This document shows positions 44,882 to 58,179 of a stretch of 64,000 nucleotides of DNA, piece after piece. Position 1 is the first letter of the stretch. Every line of letters begins with the position of its first letter. The notes below the pieces were generated by a model. That model was not told where the DNA came from. It was given only the letters and a program-made list of their open reading frames with translations, and did not search any database. The stretch is from contig OX485805.1 in the NCBI GenBank assembly GCA_950295325.1, forward strand, positions 31,731,501 through 31,795,500. The letters are read 5' to 3'. This stretch comes from Polytrichum commune. Its lineage: Eukaryota; Streptophyta; Polytrichopsida; Polytrichales; Polytrichaceae. The translations under genes were made by a program, and so were the position numbers.

Positions 44882-45241
44882 CACTAAATGTTGTATTTAG
44901 TGTCATTAATTCTATTTGCCTTGCTCAATACTAATTGTAAACCTAACATCATTTGTCATTCCTTGTAAAAGAATTCGGGCATTGTAGGTTTACAATGTTG
45001 CAACGACTGTTACTTATTGAGTGACATTTCATCCAAATTTCAAGCATCCATAACAATATTTCATCACATAAATGTTAGGGTGCATGTTATATCATACTTT
45101 GCTTCAACAATTGGCATTTTGGATGAACCAAAACTAAGTTGGGATGACAATACCTATGAACTCATCCGTTAGAATGTGTCACTAGAAATATTACTACGGC
45201 GACCCAAAAATACCATATGACACTAAATAGAATGTTTGGTG
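44882..45241. mobile_element. Family E MITE (360 bp), TA flanks
   Basis: TA|CACTAAATGTTGTATTTAGTG at the left and CACTAAATAGAATGTTTGGTG|TA at the right. Body colinear with the 36.8-kb copy in reverse. Confidence 0.8.
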
Positions 45242-45247
45242 TAGCTA

Positions 45248-47708
45248 CTTTTGCATCTAAGTGGTAAGCTTAGTCAATAATCATCAATGAACCAAATCAA
45301 TTTTGTACATTGGATTGTAAATTTTAGATTTATAAATACAAGGAGTATCATTGACCAAGAAATTCGGTTCCAATACATTGATTATTTCTTTAGTAAAAAC
45401 ACTTATTTAGTAGTAGCATGTCTCTATCAAATTTGTGTTAATGGTTGCATTGCAACAAATGAGGCATGTACATATTATGCGTACACCTTTCATTCATGAT
45501 TGGTCTTTACTTATAAGACTCACCCTTTCATAGTCTTGACGAGGTCAAAGTGAGAGGTTGAAGTGATGGCATTTGTTTGTTTGTTTGTTTGTTTGTTTAC
45601 ACAAAATTTTCAAGATAGCCAACATGGCAATAATCATTGGAGTGATGAAGCCACATGTGGATGATAATATATATTTTCATCCAAGTATGGGAACATCCAT
45701 CCATCTTTTATGTTTACTTTGAAGATGTTCATGGTGATTCCGTCCATGAAAAATGATAGTGTTTGCTTTTGCGGGAGGATACACAAATCACTTGCCCTAA
45801 TCAATCTTCTCCTCGTTTCATATTGAATTGTCATTACAAGTGACATCTCTTTGTTTAAGTAAACTTTTTATCTAGTCTTTATTCTTATATTGAATTGTCA
45901 ATACAAGAGGCGTCTCTTTGTTTAAGCAGACGTTTTGTCTAGTTTTTATCCTTCCAAGAATACGACAACCTTGTCCACCTCGCCTACCTATATTACGAGC
46001 CACCTTTTGATCTACTAGGTAATATGGACCCATAATTAATAGTTAGAATGTATGTTTAAAGTCACGTTTGAGAATCAAAGCGAATATGGTGAAATTATGA
46101 ATTTGATGTATAGTCTAACTCTTGAAATCCTTCACAAATTCACCGTGGCTTTTTCATCAATAGCAGATCCAATATTTTTACGTATGCAATACGATTGAAA
46201 TAAGTGCAACTTTCAGCATAGCAATCTTTGTTTCACACTAGTGAATTCTAATGACGTGCATCTCCTCTTAACCAATCCTAGACTTCTCACCTTCCCATGG
46301 CCTTGAAAATGCTTACGGGACAAATGATTGGGCCACTCCTCCTCTCCATGAACCCATTTGTCCCACATGCATCTCTGGGTCAAAGCTATGGAGGGGTGCG
46401 ACGAATAATCATGAAAAGAACAAGCACATCATTTTCTTCCAATTGGGCGAAATATCCGCATAAATGGCAGCCATAATTCTAGATTTGATATGGGTAGGTA
46501 TAGGTTCTATCGTTGCTCAAATTCAAGATCGTTATTCCATGCCCTCCTAGATAACCACACACGTGCTACCGATGCTAGTACATATGAAAATGTACAAGTA
46601 CATATGAAAATGAATAGTGAGAACTATAAACTTTATATGTGATAGTCTTAAATGGTAAACATATATTTTCATATGGAATAATCTTTGGAGGATTCTATCC
46701 ATGAAATATACTAAGAACTGAAAATACATGTCAAGCTACGTGCTTTTGTAGTTTGTAGAAGTTATCTTCAAAAGGTCATGAGAAAAAGACACCATCTTGT
46801 ATAATCTCAAAATTAACAAGATGTATGGATTCAATAATATGAAGAAAAAGAAGAAGAAGATCCACAACCACTTCATCACTAGGAGTCCATAATATTACCA
46901 ACTTCTAAAGGCACGAGGGGTCTTGCTCGATTTAAAGCATGATCTAAACAAGAGTAGTTTATAGTTGACTTTGGAAAGTTGTGAATGAGAAATTCTAGAC
47001 TACATTCATAGGATGGGAACAAACAACAATTTCACTAAGGCCACAACAAATGTTAAATTTTTTAAAAGGAAAAATACAACCATGTTATGAAGCGTTAACA
47101 CTCGATCTTTGCTTTACAAAATATAAATTGCATACTATGAAATATTGAGAAAAATAAATGATCATGCCAACAACTTTATTATTGTTCCACATAGGATACG
47201 TGTTATGTGAGGTGATGAGAAACATGAAATACTACATAATGGTATAAAAATATTACATAAAATAAATAAAAGAACAAAAAAAAAATTATTTTTAAAACGT
47301 CATTCATAAAATTTTAGAATCATTTTCTAGTCTCCCAAAGTCATTGTATGCACAAATACACCTAAAACCATGCATGTTTACTAAATTTGGCTTCATCCCT
47401 TGCATGTTCTCACTTACTGCTCATGTGTTACTGCTCATTGTTAAGTGCTCATCGTTCATGACTTTACTTCCCTCAATACATACATAATGAGGATTTTTTT
47501 CCCCTTCTTTCACATGAATTTGACATGGTTATTTAAGAAGAATATAGAAACTTGACATCATGTGGATTTATAAACCATGCAAGAACCTTCATATGTAAGA
47601 AAATTTACTTTAGTATCAATATTATAATAAGACGTTTGTTGACCCAAAAAATGACTCCCGTATACTATGCTTATGTCCATTAATGAGACCTAACAAATAT
47701 CGAGATCC
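45248..47708. other. Intergenic, no gene recognised
   Basis: Holds a GTTT microsatellite (about 45574-45599) and the 67-bp duplication listed separately. A short direct repeat GTACATATGAAAATG occurs twice near 46.58 kb. No gene recognised. Confidence 0.45.
45828..45962. repeat. 67-bp tandem duplication
   Basis: TATTGAATTGTCA starts at 45831 and 45898; both copies continue CTCTTTGTTTAAG and TCTAGT(C/T)TTTATYCTT with scattered differences. Confidence 0.85.
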
Positions 47709-47977
47709 GACCAATATCACAAGCTTGGGTTTTGGTGGCATCTACATAAACTCGCTCATCATGGATGAAAGGGCTACTCTAAAAAAACAAACCCCCTATA
47801 AGGTCGAGCGTTGACTCATTCCAAGCCTATTTGGCGAAACAAAATTCGAGATCTCTCATGCCATTTTTGGAGTTGAATGGTGTGGAAAAAGCCATTTCAA
47901 TTTGTAGAAACGATTCTTTGTGTTTTCATGTTCCTATTGGATGAGTTTTTGTAGACTCCATTAACCTTGACCAATAT
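47709..47977. mobile_element. Mutator-type MITE, copy 3
   Basis: Inverted ends CTACATAAACTCGCTCATC and GGATGAGTTTTTGTAGACTCC are flanked by a perfect 9-bp direct repeat GACCAATAT (47709-47717, 47969-47977). Left end outer tag CTTGGGTTTTGG matches copies 1 and 2. About 251 bp, non-coding. Confidence 0.8.
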
Positions 47978-49323
47978 TGGTGACAAGCATGTTCCACACT
48001 TTTGATACTAGAATCTATTTTTGAGGTGAAACATGGTATTCTGTAAAGGTTCCAACTAAGCAAGTGTGAGACATGGCATTTCGCTCAAACTTTGAATCAA
48101 TTTGTGTCGAACTTGCTTATAACCCACATTATTGGAATCGTTCGATATTTGTGTTACTATTATACACTAATATTGTACATTCTCTATATACAAATCCAGT
48201 CTTGCCATGCATGCTAATGTGAAGGCACGATATTGTTGAACCTCTCATCATTGCTCCCTTTCCAAATGGGGCATGTCGAGTGATACGTTGTCAGAATTGA
48301 ATATTCTATCACATGTCACCAAAGAAAACCCAAGACTTGGCTAGCAGGTTCCTAAGACAGTTGGCAAGATACATGTGGCAGGACGCATGGGGCATGCCAA
48401 CATGTTCTGTCTCTGACTACAAGCAAGCATGTCGGCTAGAGATAATTCATCATTCAAAATTTACAATAAACAATGCTAAAGCTCCAGGTAGTCCCACCCA
48501 AAACCTGCTAACCACCGATTAGAACGCAAAATCATGAAAAAAAAAACTCAGGTGGAGTGTTGTTCATTTTTGTGAGAGACCCGGAATAATTGGGGCATTA
48601 TGCCTAGAAGATTCCCGATGCCATGGTGCATTGGCCTACCATTGAGTGCACAATATTATGAGGGGATGAATATCGAACCTTAAGTCATTACATTTTGAGC
48701 TAGTGGTTTCCAAAGAGGAATGCAAAGTGGCGGCCATATAATACGCCCCCCCGCATGCATTGAATGTCCACTATTAGTTGACAAACTAATGACTCGCATT
48801 CATAGTGGCAAATCGTCATAAGTTATTCATGATTGACGGGCATCATATTTAGTAATACACGGCCGCTACATACTAGCCTTTTCCTTGAGCCCATCCGAGT
48901 TATGGTGGTTGTAGTAGTAAAGTCCAAAAGCTTTTCACCCATCACTACACCCAAAAAAGGAAAACAAAAGAGATAAAGAAATCCTCAAACATACTATGAA
49001 CTCAAAGTGGATGAATCTTGGAAAGGCTTGGCACCCATCTTTAATATCATTTTACTTTATTGTTATTTTATTTCCCCTCTCCAAAAAATGGCCTTGTCAT
49101 ACGGTTCCCTTGCCATCAAGCAATGTAGAGGCTCCACTACTACTACTACTACTAGCGTCCTTCCACTTTTGAGGCTCAAATTATGATTGCCCCTACACAC
49201 CACCTTTCCAAAGCAAATTATACACCTAGGAGGCACTCGACTCCGCCCTCATAATATACATGCGTCTCCACATTTGGCAAAAAAAAAAACATACCTATCT
49301 CACATCGACCCTTTAAATGTGTG
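47978..49323. other. Intergenic, no gene recognised
   Basis: Non-coding AT-rich sequence; the 69-codon open frame at 48313-48522 shows no motif. A TAC microsatellite lies at about 49137-49154. Confidence 0.45.
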
Positions 49324-49720
49324 CTAAGGTAGATGGGTCTTAAATGGTTACCCTTTTTCCCACTAGCCCCACTTCCTCTAGGGCGTGAACACGCGGTTAG
49401 TATGAGACGGTTAGCGATATCCATATCGAGGCCGTAACCACCCTTCCTCGTAGCTTTTGGAGCTCCTACGAATATCTTGTGCATCATCAAAGTGACGATT
49501 ACTTGTGCTCATTAAATGGTCGTATAGGTCCTCGAATTATGTTGATTGTTGAGTCTAGATTAGTTATCATGCTTTTAGCACGCAGTCCAATCTATTTAAA
49601 GTACATGTTTTTTTTGGACACTGTTCTTGGAGCCATCACAAATCCACGTACCACCTAAATACAAGTGCACGATCAAGAGAAAGTAATTGAACAAGGGTTA
49701 TCTATCTTGTCTCACATCAA
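49324..49720 (+). mobile_element. Family D element, near full length
   Basis: Starts CTAAGGTAGATGGGTCTTAA and ends near AAGTAATTGAACAAGGG. The outer sequence TCTCACATCRACCCTTT(A) appears on both sides (49293 and 49714), which may be a long flank duplication. Body landmarks match those of 52.2 and 61.0 kb. Confidence 0.7.
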
Positions 49721-49768
49721 CCCTTAAAAATCATATGGAACTGGAAGTGCATTGCATTCCATCTTGTT

Positions 49769-50068
49769 GGCCTACTTGGGCCAGGGCTAGACGTCCACCT
49801 CTTTGATTTGAGACCCCACTACTAATATCCATGTAAAAAAAATCTAGTAAAACCTTGACCCACATAGGTTTATGATTGTTTAATCTCGAGTGGGTCTCTT
49901 TAAAAGAATGTGGAACCTTTGATACTAAATTTGGGGTCAATTTATCTTACTATAAAAAGAAAACACACATACTATAATATAATGTGTTGCATTTTTCACC
50001 TTGGATAATATTGGTGGGGGTCCATCTCAAAGAGGTGGACGTCTAGCCTTGGCTGTATGTTTGGCTCA
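49769..50068. mobile_element. Element with about 50-bp inverted ends
   Basis: Left CAGGGCTAGACGTCCACCTC (49782) and right GAGGTGGACGTCTAGCCTTG (about 50033-50052) are inverted. The match extends inward to ...AATATCC / GGATAATATT. About 300 bp, non-coding, lying next to the family D copy. Confidence 0.75.
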
Positions 50069-52220
50069 TTAGGTGTCGAGGTATTATAAAATGCCTAAAA
50101 AATAAGACTGGGTGGGGGTGGGTGGTTGTTAGTTCTCAATCCACGTCTTACTTTGAGGGTTCTAGATTTTTTTTAATGGTTATTGTCTCGGGTATCATCC
50201 CCTTGTTATATATTATTACTAAAAAAATGAAGTACATCTAAAGTGCTTCTTGGCGTCTTTCTTGATGTTGAAATTGTATTTGGGTACCATGCATATAAAT
50301 AAGAGTGTCATGCAACACAAATTCAAGAATGACATTCATTTATTAAGAAACCAAAGCACGAAGCACTCCACGGTAGTGTTCAAAGCTCCCTAATTTCACT
50401 TGTGGACTAAAACTTGTAAATACCACTCTTGTTGTGTCACTTGTCTATATGCATCTTCAAATAAAGCCTATGTAAAGTTTTATATGCTCATGACAGTCAC
50501 GTGACTTCATAACTTACTTAGCATTGTGCATTTGTTTTGTGGGCCCTAGGAATATAATCATGAGATGTGAAACTTTGGTAGGAAACTCAAATTCTAATTG
50601 AGCATCGGATGGTTACATTCCCATGGCCCACATTGTTGTGTAATGTTATGTTTCTCATTGTATTGGATGTGATCTAAAAATTAATATCTGGAAATTTGTA
50701 GAAATTTTCAACGAAAAATCACATGATTAGTCACAACTCTTTAAACAAACTGAAGAAATCAATGTTGGTTGACACCATAGCACCAAACATGGGTATACAC
50801 CCAAACTATTTGGAGATTGGTAAAATATTTTCAGACCATGGACAACTGCAAGAATCACTATAGTTAACTCAACTTTTCTCAATGCATTTTAGGGAACAAC
50901 TATCGTTAAGTACGTTTTATGACAAGTCAAATCACGAACAAATATAATTATGAAAGGCAACTAGTTAACTAATAGTTGAAATAGTTGGTTAGTTGTCCAA
51001 GGTCTAATTTTTTTTTTTGCAAATTCGTATCTCTGAATATATACAACTCCAAATGATAGATAGACCCAAAATGATATCGAAAACTAAACTACTTAAACAA
51101 ACACCCGTTACCATACACGTACAAGAATGCATACCTAAATACACGCATACCCTAAACGGTATCCAAAAGAACCCCATGCAATTACCTTAGGGTTATAAAC
51201 CAAAACTCAAGGGGAAGGAATGACTCACGGGTGGAGATTTGTAGGAACGAAAACACGAAATTCACAAAACCCTCGGCCGCATTAAAATTCCTTCCATAGC
51301 TTGCTCACTTATTAACCCCCGCTTACTCATTTACATACTTATTAGAGTCTTACTTAACCCTTAAAGGACAATGTTGCCCCACGGGCTTGGTATTATTTTG
51401 GGAGAATCTTGTTCAAAACTTCTACTCCATTGCACCAAATGGGGTTTTTAGAATGCCAAATCGAGCACCTTAGCAAGATCTATACTTCTTTAGAATAGAG
51501 CCTATGTAAATTAATTGGTTAATCATGCTTAAAATGAATTTTAAAAGGCATTTTGGGTGTGGTATCGGGAAAGCATATGTCCTTTAAGGGTTAAGCACTC
51601 TTACTTATCAATCCCCTTAACTTATAAGGGCGCTCATTTCGTTGCTTGCTTCATAACATTAAACATGATGATACTAATAATAAAAGCCGTTGCCGTCGTG
51701 TTGGGTACACACAATAAGGGCGGGCCAATCTTGATTTCGTGAAGAATCGTAAACAAAGGGCATAATCCACATCAATCGCACGCTCATATCATTTGTTGTC
51801 AGGCCCCCAAGATTTTCATTCATGTGCCCCCCCCCCCCATCCTACTACTACTACTACGACTACAACAACTACTACGACTACTACTACTAACGTTACGATT
51901 GTTTATATACCAATAGCGCAAGAACCTATTATATGTTTCGGAAGAGTCTTTAAATAATAAAAAACTTTTTTTATTTAAGACTTTTTTAATTGATATTTTT
52001 CATTAATTTTAAGTACTTTTTTTTAATGATTCCGCTTGAAATTTGTCCCAGCATTTCTTGCTTCCAATTTCAGGGCCCAGTCTCTGCCGTTGAGTGCTGT
52101 GTACTTGACCTCACTTACACTCAGACTGAGAAATCGGAATCATAAATGCAATAGCCAATATACTTTCATTTTATTAGAATAGTAGTAGTAGTAGTAGTAG
52201 TAGTAGTAATAATAATAATA
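50069..52220. other. Intergenic, no gene recognised
   Basis: AT-rich; poly-C run of 12 (51827-51838), CTA microsatellite (about 51841-51890) and TAG/TAA microsatellite (about 52181-52221). No gene recognised. Confidence 0.45.
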
Positions 52221-52221
52221 A

Positions 52222-52605
52222 GGTAGATGGGTCTTGGAATGGTTAGTTTTTTCCGGCTAGTCCACTTCTCTCTAAGATGTGAAACGCGGGATTAGCAATT
52301 AAAAATCAAAGCCGTAGCCGCTTCTTTGTGCTTTTGTTTGTTTGTTATGAAGCTCATATGAATATCTCAGTCATCATAGAACTGAAGGTTCTCGTGCTCG
52401 TTACAAGGTCATAGAGTCCCCCCATCTTCTGTTGACTGTTGAGTCTAGAATGGTTATCATATTTTTGAGCATTTCGTCGTATCCTTTTTTAACACACGAT
52501 GTCTCCGTTTTAGTCTCCATTTTTGGAGCCACGTTGAACCACCTGCCACTCAAATGTAGGGGTCCTAATAAGAAAGTAGCCGAATGAAGGTTCTCTGCAT
52601 TGAGG
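52222..52605 (+). mobile_element. Family D element, near full length
   Basis: Starts AAGGTAGATGGGTCTTGG directly after a TAA microsatellite. Continues GCTAGTCCACTTCTCTC, AGCTCATATGAATATCTC, TGTTGACTGTTGAGTCTAG and CACTCAAATGTAGGGGTCC. Confidence 0.7.
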
Positions 52606-54764
52606 GTGTGTGAGTCTTATAATGTTGTGGTCTTAGTAGACGCATGTGTTTGAATGGTACATGACAAGGTTTGTAGTTAAGGACAGACTAAAAAAAGGCA
52701 TGTGTTTCGTTTGACATGGAACTACTAGGTGTTGGTGTTGCGTTATTTGTTGTTATAGGGTTAATCGCGACCATAATTTTGAGGGTTTGTCCGATCGCTC
52801 AAAGAGATTATTTTATTTTCTTCGATGTCTTGTACTTATGTATCTCAACTCCAATTCTAAAGTTGAAATGACAATTTTTCATGCTTGGAATTGTTGATTG
52901 GATGAGAAATTCATATTGTAGCGAACATTTTTTATGTCCACGAAGATCGTTTTGAAAGGGCTCTAGAGATCTCAATCATTTATTATATATATATTGGGGG
53001 TATGTATTGCTCAAAATGCTACACAATTCTCTAGTGAGGGAATGCCCTTATATATTACCAATTTTGGAAAAGGTTTTTCTAATTTTGGATGTAAGTCCCT
53101 ACATTTGGAGAGATAAACAAACTTATCTTTATGCTTTTTTTTGGTTCTTTATACAATATTATGGATGTAATAACTTCTTCTCTTCTAAGAAAATTTCTCT
53201 CTACACTCCCTACTAAAAATGTATAATAAAAAAACTCGCCCTAGTCCTATAGTCCACAATCGATATGTGTTACCATGATAAGTGTCAAATTCCATGTGTT
53301 TAGGAAAACTGTGCTCCCCAAAAAAAATCCAAAAAATCCATTATTGAGTGTTAATCATTAAATGTTAAGAGGATTTTTTGATAGAAATTATGCTCCCTTC
53401 ATTAGTGAGTTCACCTTAATAAGTGTTGATTTGGATGAAAATGTGACTATGAAAGCTCATAACTTGGATGAAATTGAATTAGGTTCATCACGTATTTGAC
53501 TTCAATAAAGAGTGAAACTGAATACACTATGAATGCACATGAGTTCATCAATTATGAACTAGGATTTGATCTAAACAATCCCTACATACCTATCGAGGAG
53601 GAAATTATAGGTCTGCTTGATAACGGACACATTGACGAAGTTGACGATGTGCAAATTGGTGATGTGGTAGTAGAGTAGGATTTAAGGATGTTGAAAGTGC
53701 ATAAGTGACCTTGAAACAAATGCTTTAGAAGAAAACATGATCTTGGTGAGCATAAGAATCTCATCAAACTACTTTACATATGTTCTTTCATTACGCTTAG
53801 ATGTACGAAGACATTCATATCTTGAGTAATTTCATCCTTTATTTATATAAGTGTATTTTTTTAAAAAGAAAATTCCAAAGTCACATAAGTGTTCTTCATG
53901 TGAGTATTAGAATCTGTGTATGCTACCCCTGATAAGTGTTAAAGTGCTAACACCATGTAAGTGTTACAAGTTTCCTTGCTCCAAAGTGTTAACATATATC
54001 AAGGGTGGACTGTAATGAACTCGTATCAAATCAAATCCTTTTACAGAAGTTTTTTTCTTTTCAATATAACAAATTAGCTTCATGTGAATTTATAGATCCA
54101 ATAAATATTTTTTGAAGGGTTGTGATTTTTCCCATGGGGACCCCCAAAATATCATTATACTCCCAAAGCTAGAAGCATCATAATTTTAAATAAGTGGCAT
54201 TTGAGTTCGCAACATGTAACTCCAACTACTACTACAAAGCTTTGATGCCCACCTTTGGTCATTATTTGGATATAACCCCTTTTGGTTGAATTTCCTCTCG
54301 TGTGAGCCAAAGATCACAATTGTGGGTTTTAGATGTTAGCAATGGCACCAACGTTGCCAAAATCATAACTTTTTTTTGAAATGTAAATTGTGGACATGGG
54401 AGCCTATTTTTAATTTTTTAAAATTTAATTAATTTCTATTTAAATAACATAAAATAAAATAATTTCTATCAAGGATCGTGTGTTTTTGTTGCATTCAAGT
54501 TGTGAAAACATTAATTGGTTGCACATTGATTCAACACATTCATGATAAAATAAAATAAAAATTAAAGACCAGATCCTTATGGAAGTATGAACTGTACAAA
54601 TGGCATTTATTGTCAAGAAAAACTGAATGGAAATGATTTATTGGCATCCCCATCTCACCTCTTCCGAAATCTCTCATTCGGACTAGAATGTATGCATTGG
54701 ACATTGGGGGCCAAGTTAGAGCATGCAAAATCCAACACCCCACCCAAAACCAATACAACAAAAT
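52606..54764. other. Intergenic with a possible acidic coding relic
   Basis: The frame at 53496-53678 reads MTSIKSETEYTMNAHEF ... YIPIEEEIIGLLDNGHIDEV ... and ends in a stop; the acidic tail looks protein-derived. The preceding sequence has stops in frame. It may be the end of a decayed transposon protein; family not recognised. Nothing else gene-like. Confidence 0.35.
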
Positions 54765-56445
54765 CTTGCACAATAATAAAGTACATATTGATATTGAGAA
54801 TGTTCACCACGTCAACATATCACTCGTGTCTTGGTTTAGGGCCTATCTACTAGTAACACTTTGCACATGGGATTCAACTAGACATGCTTCAAAGTGTTGG
54901 AGTTATCTGTCAATCGCTAACAATAACCAAGTAAAATATTATATAATAGTTATATTTCACATGATTAGCGCTGAAATTTACAGTTTTAGTTCCAATTGTT
55001 CAAGTACATATCGATCATGAAAATGTCCACCACCTTCATATCACACATCCCTGTTGGCTATGGGTCATTTACCTCTAAAACATTCAACACATGTAACTTT
55101 TGCATATGAACCTCAAATAAGACATAATTTGGTGCATTGGAATCCTTTGTGAACTACTAATGATAACCAAGTAGAAATATTTCAATCTAATAACACTACG
55201 TATGATTAGTCCTTAAAGTAAACATTTTAGTTCCAACTACTTTATGATACTTAAATTTTCTTGTTGGCTAAGAGTCATCTACCAATTATACTTGAAACTC
55301 ATATAACTTCTGCATACGAAACTCAAACATGACATAGTTTGGTGCGTTGGAATCCTGTATTATATCAATGCTAACGATAACCAAGTGAAAATATTTCAGT
55401 CTAATAGCATTAGATATGGAAAAAGTGAATGTTTCCTTCCAACTACTTTCTTATACTTAATTATTTGTGTAGGTTTAGGATCCTCTACCAATACAACTTC
55501 AAACCCATATAACTTTTGCATATGAGACTCAAATAAGACATACTTCGGTGCATTAGAATCCTCTATCAATTGCTAACAACAAACTGGTAGAAAAATCTAA
55601 TAATACTATATACGATTAGTTCTTAAAGCAAGTATTTTACTTCTAGCTACCTTATTATAAATCAACTTTTTGTGTTGGTTTAGGATCCTCTGCCAATAAT
55701 ACTTTAAACCCATGTAACTTTTGCGTACGAAACTCAAATAAGACATAGTTTGGTGTGTCGGAATCCACTGCCAATTGCTAATAATAATCAAGTAGAAACA
55801 TCTCAATCTGATAAACGAGTAAAGAAATAAATATGTCTAGCACTAAAAGTTATTGTTTTAGTTCCAACTAACTTTTTAGAAATTTTTTAGGGTCCTCTAC
55901 CAATCATACTCTAAACCCATGTAATTTCTGCACACAAAACTCAAATAAGACATAGTTTGGTGTGTTGGAATCCACTATCAATCGCTAACAATAATCAAGT
56001 AGAAGCATCTTAACATAATCAATCAATCAATCAATCAATCAATCTAGCACTAAAAGTGATTGTTTTAGTTCCAGATACTTATATATAGGTTGGTTTAGGG
56101 TCCTCTAGCAATAATACTCTAAACCCATGTAACTTTTGCATACAAAACTCAAATAAGACATAGTTTGGTGTGTTGGAATCCACTATCAATTGCTAAAAAT
56201 AATCAAGTAGAAACATCTCCATCTGAGAGAGAGAGAGAGAGAGCGCTAAAATTGATTGTTTTAGTTCGAGCTACTTTATTGTAATTTTAGTTTCCGTGTC
56301 ATTGTTGTAAATAAGACATAGTTTAGGTATGCTGCAACCCTTTGTCAATCGCAAACGACAAACCAAATAGAAGCATTCCAATCAAACAAGACCATATAGA
56401 CCAAGCACTAAAAGCGATTCTCTTTAGTTGTTTTTTCCGCTACAT
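54765..56445. repeat. 207-bp tandem repeat array, about 8 copies
   Basis: The anchor GACATAGTTTGGTG (with variants) starts at 54881, 55121, 55331, 55537, 55742, 55949, 56157 and 56315; spacings are 240, 210, 206, 205, 207, 208 and 158 bp. Each unit carries GTAACTTTTGCATA, GGAATCC, CAATTGCTAA, AATAATCAAGTAGAAA and TTTTAGTTCCA. Central and right units are the most alike; the outer units are more diverged. AATC and GA microsatellites have arisen at one point in two of the units. Confidence 0.92.
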
Positions 56446-57500
56446 TACTACCTCGTTATCATTTTTTTCTTCTAATTTCTCAAAAATTTTGATTTTTCTT
56501 TTCTTTTCTTTTCTTTTGCCGAGTGGCGGAATCAAAGGGAGGGGAATAGAGAGAGGCTCCCTCCTCTTCCTTTCTTCTTCCCGGCATTTGGGGGGGGGGG
56601 GGCTAGTACTTGCTTGCTTGCTTGCTTGGGGCTCTTGTCCCTCCTCCTCCTCCTCCTCGAGCTACAAGGGCCGTGTCAGCACTTGAAGAGACTGGGCACG
56701 CTGCGAGTAAGTAATTTATTAATTTATAAGTGGCATGTAAGAAGAGAGAAGAGAGAGGAGAGAGGAGAGAGAGTACCACCGTGTGTGTAAGTCGAAGAAG
56801 TCCCACTTAACTTCTTATTGCATTGTTACCGAGGTGAAAAAACAAGGACTCTCATGGCCGTGCAGAGGGATAAAGTTATTCATGCAAGGACCCCCCCCCC
56901 TTTCGCTTGCGTTGACTTTGTTAAAAACCGATTATTTAATCAACCACAACCACCGCCACCACCACAACAACGATTAAAAAACTCCGAGCCATGGATACGT
57001 TGTTTTACGGAAAATAGGAAGGTGTGTAGAGCATGTTGGTGAAAGTACTCGCCCAATTTGGGGCTCGGGGTTTGTGGCGTCGAGGAAATCTCAACCGTCC
57101 ACGAAGGGCACGTAAAAGCGTCTGGGATTCTTTGAAGGGGTGGATGTTCGTAACACCTGCCGAGAGGGACAGGTTGGAAAATGTTGATTGTTGTTGTAGA
57201 GTTCAGGGGGTTTATGTTTGCAGCCGAATCGACCTCGAAGTGCTGGAGTCGGACTAGTAAGCTTCGATTTGCATGGATCAATGATCGAGTTATAGGGGAG
57301 GCATGTTTTTTTGGGTTGGTGCCCCTCGGTGTTTACGTGTTAGGAAACCGAAATAACTTCTTCTAGGGTTGAGGGTCGGTTCATTCGAGGCCTTTGATGC
57401 GGTAACGTAGGTATGATGTATGAAAGCCGAGGTTGATTTGCATGCTAAATTGGTTGTCCTCGCTTTCTTCAAGAAATGAGCGTTGAGTGTTGACTTTCAT
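56446..57500 (+). other. GC-rich island, possible first exon or dead gene
   Basis: More GC-rich and CpG-bearing than its surroundings. It contains poly-G (56590-56602), CTTG and CTCC microsatellites, and GCTGCGA|GTAAGTAATT (about 56702), a good donor after an open stretch ATRAVSALEETGHAA. The frame 57033-57257 reads MLVKVLAQFGARGLWRRGN ... to a stop. No family is recognised and no downstream exon can be joined with confidence. Confidence 0.3.
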
Positions 57501-58179
57501 GTATCTCTTGAGCACCGACTCGCGTTTCGTTTTATCTTTAGGAGTATATTATAGTTAGTGTTCACTTTGAAGTGCATGAAACTTTGATCCCCACTTTAGG
57601 GCCAAAAACAAGTGTAGGAAATTCGAATCACGGAGGATTTTGAGTGCTTGTGGCCTTATTCACTCTGTGGGTGACAAGAGGATCTTTTTGATTAAAAAAA
57701 TGGAAAAGAAAAGAAAAATCTAATGTTCATTTTATTACCTTATTTCAAGGTTTTTATGTAAGAATGATCAATGGCACTTTGTAACAACTAAATTGATATG
57801 TGCAATTAGGTTGCCCCCACGCTAATTTATTGACATTCCACACTATTTGTGATATTTACTACCTCAGTAACACGATACACCAATTATTATTTTACTAGGG
57901 TTGTTATGTGGATGAAGAATGAACAAACTTATGAGTTTTTGTGATAGGATTTTGACCCAAGGTAATTTCCATGGGTAAACGAGGTAACCTATTCATGAAG
58001 GCAACTTGATTGCACATATTATTAGTGTGGAAGAACTTCAACAGTGAATCAAACTTTGATTGTGACATTCCAAAATGGGCTTATGACCCTAAACCCATCA
58101 CCAACCCATTTTTTGTTATGTCTCAGTTTATGAAGTTTCAACATACCACGCAAGCTAAGTCCAACTAAGGTGGAAGCGT

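Noticed and set aside
53007..53216. 69-codon open frame
   Set aside because: AT-rich and aromatic-rich translation typical of random AT-rich DNA; no motif.
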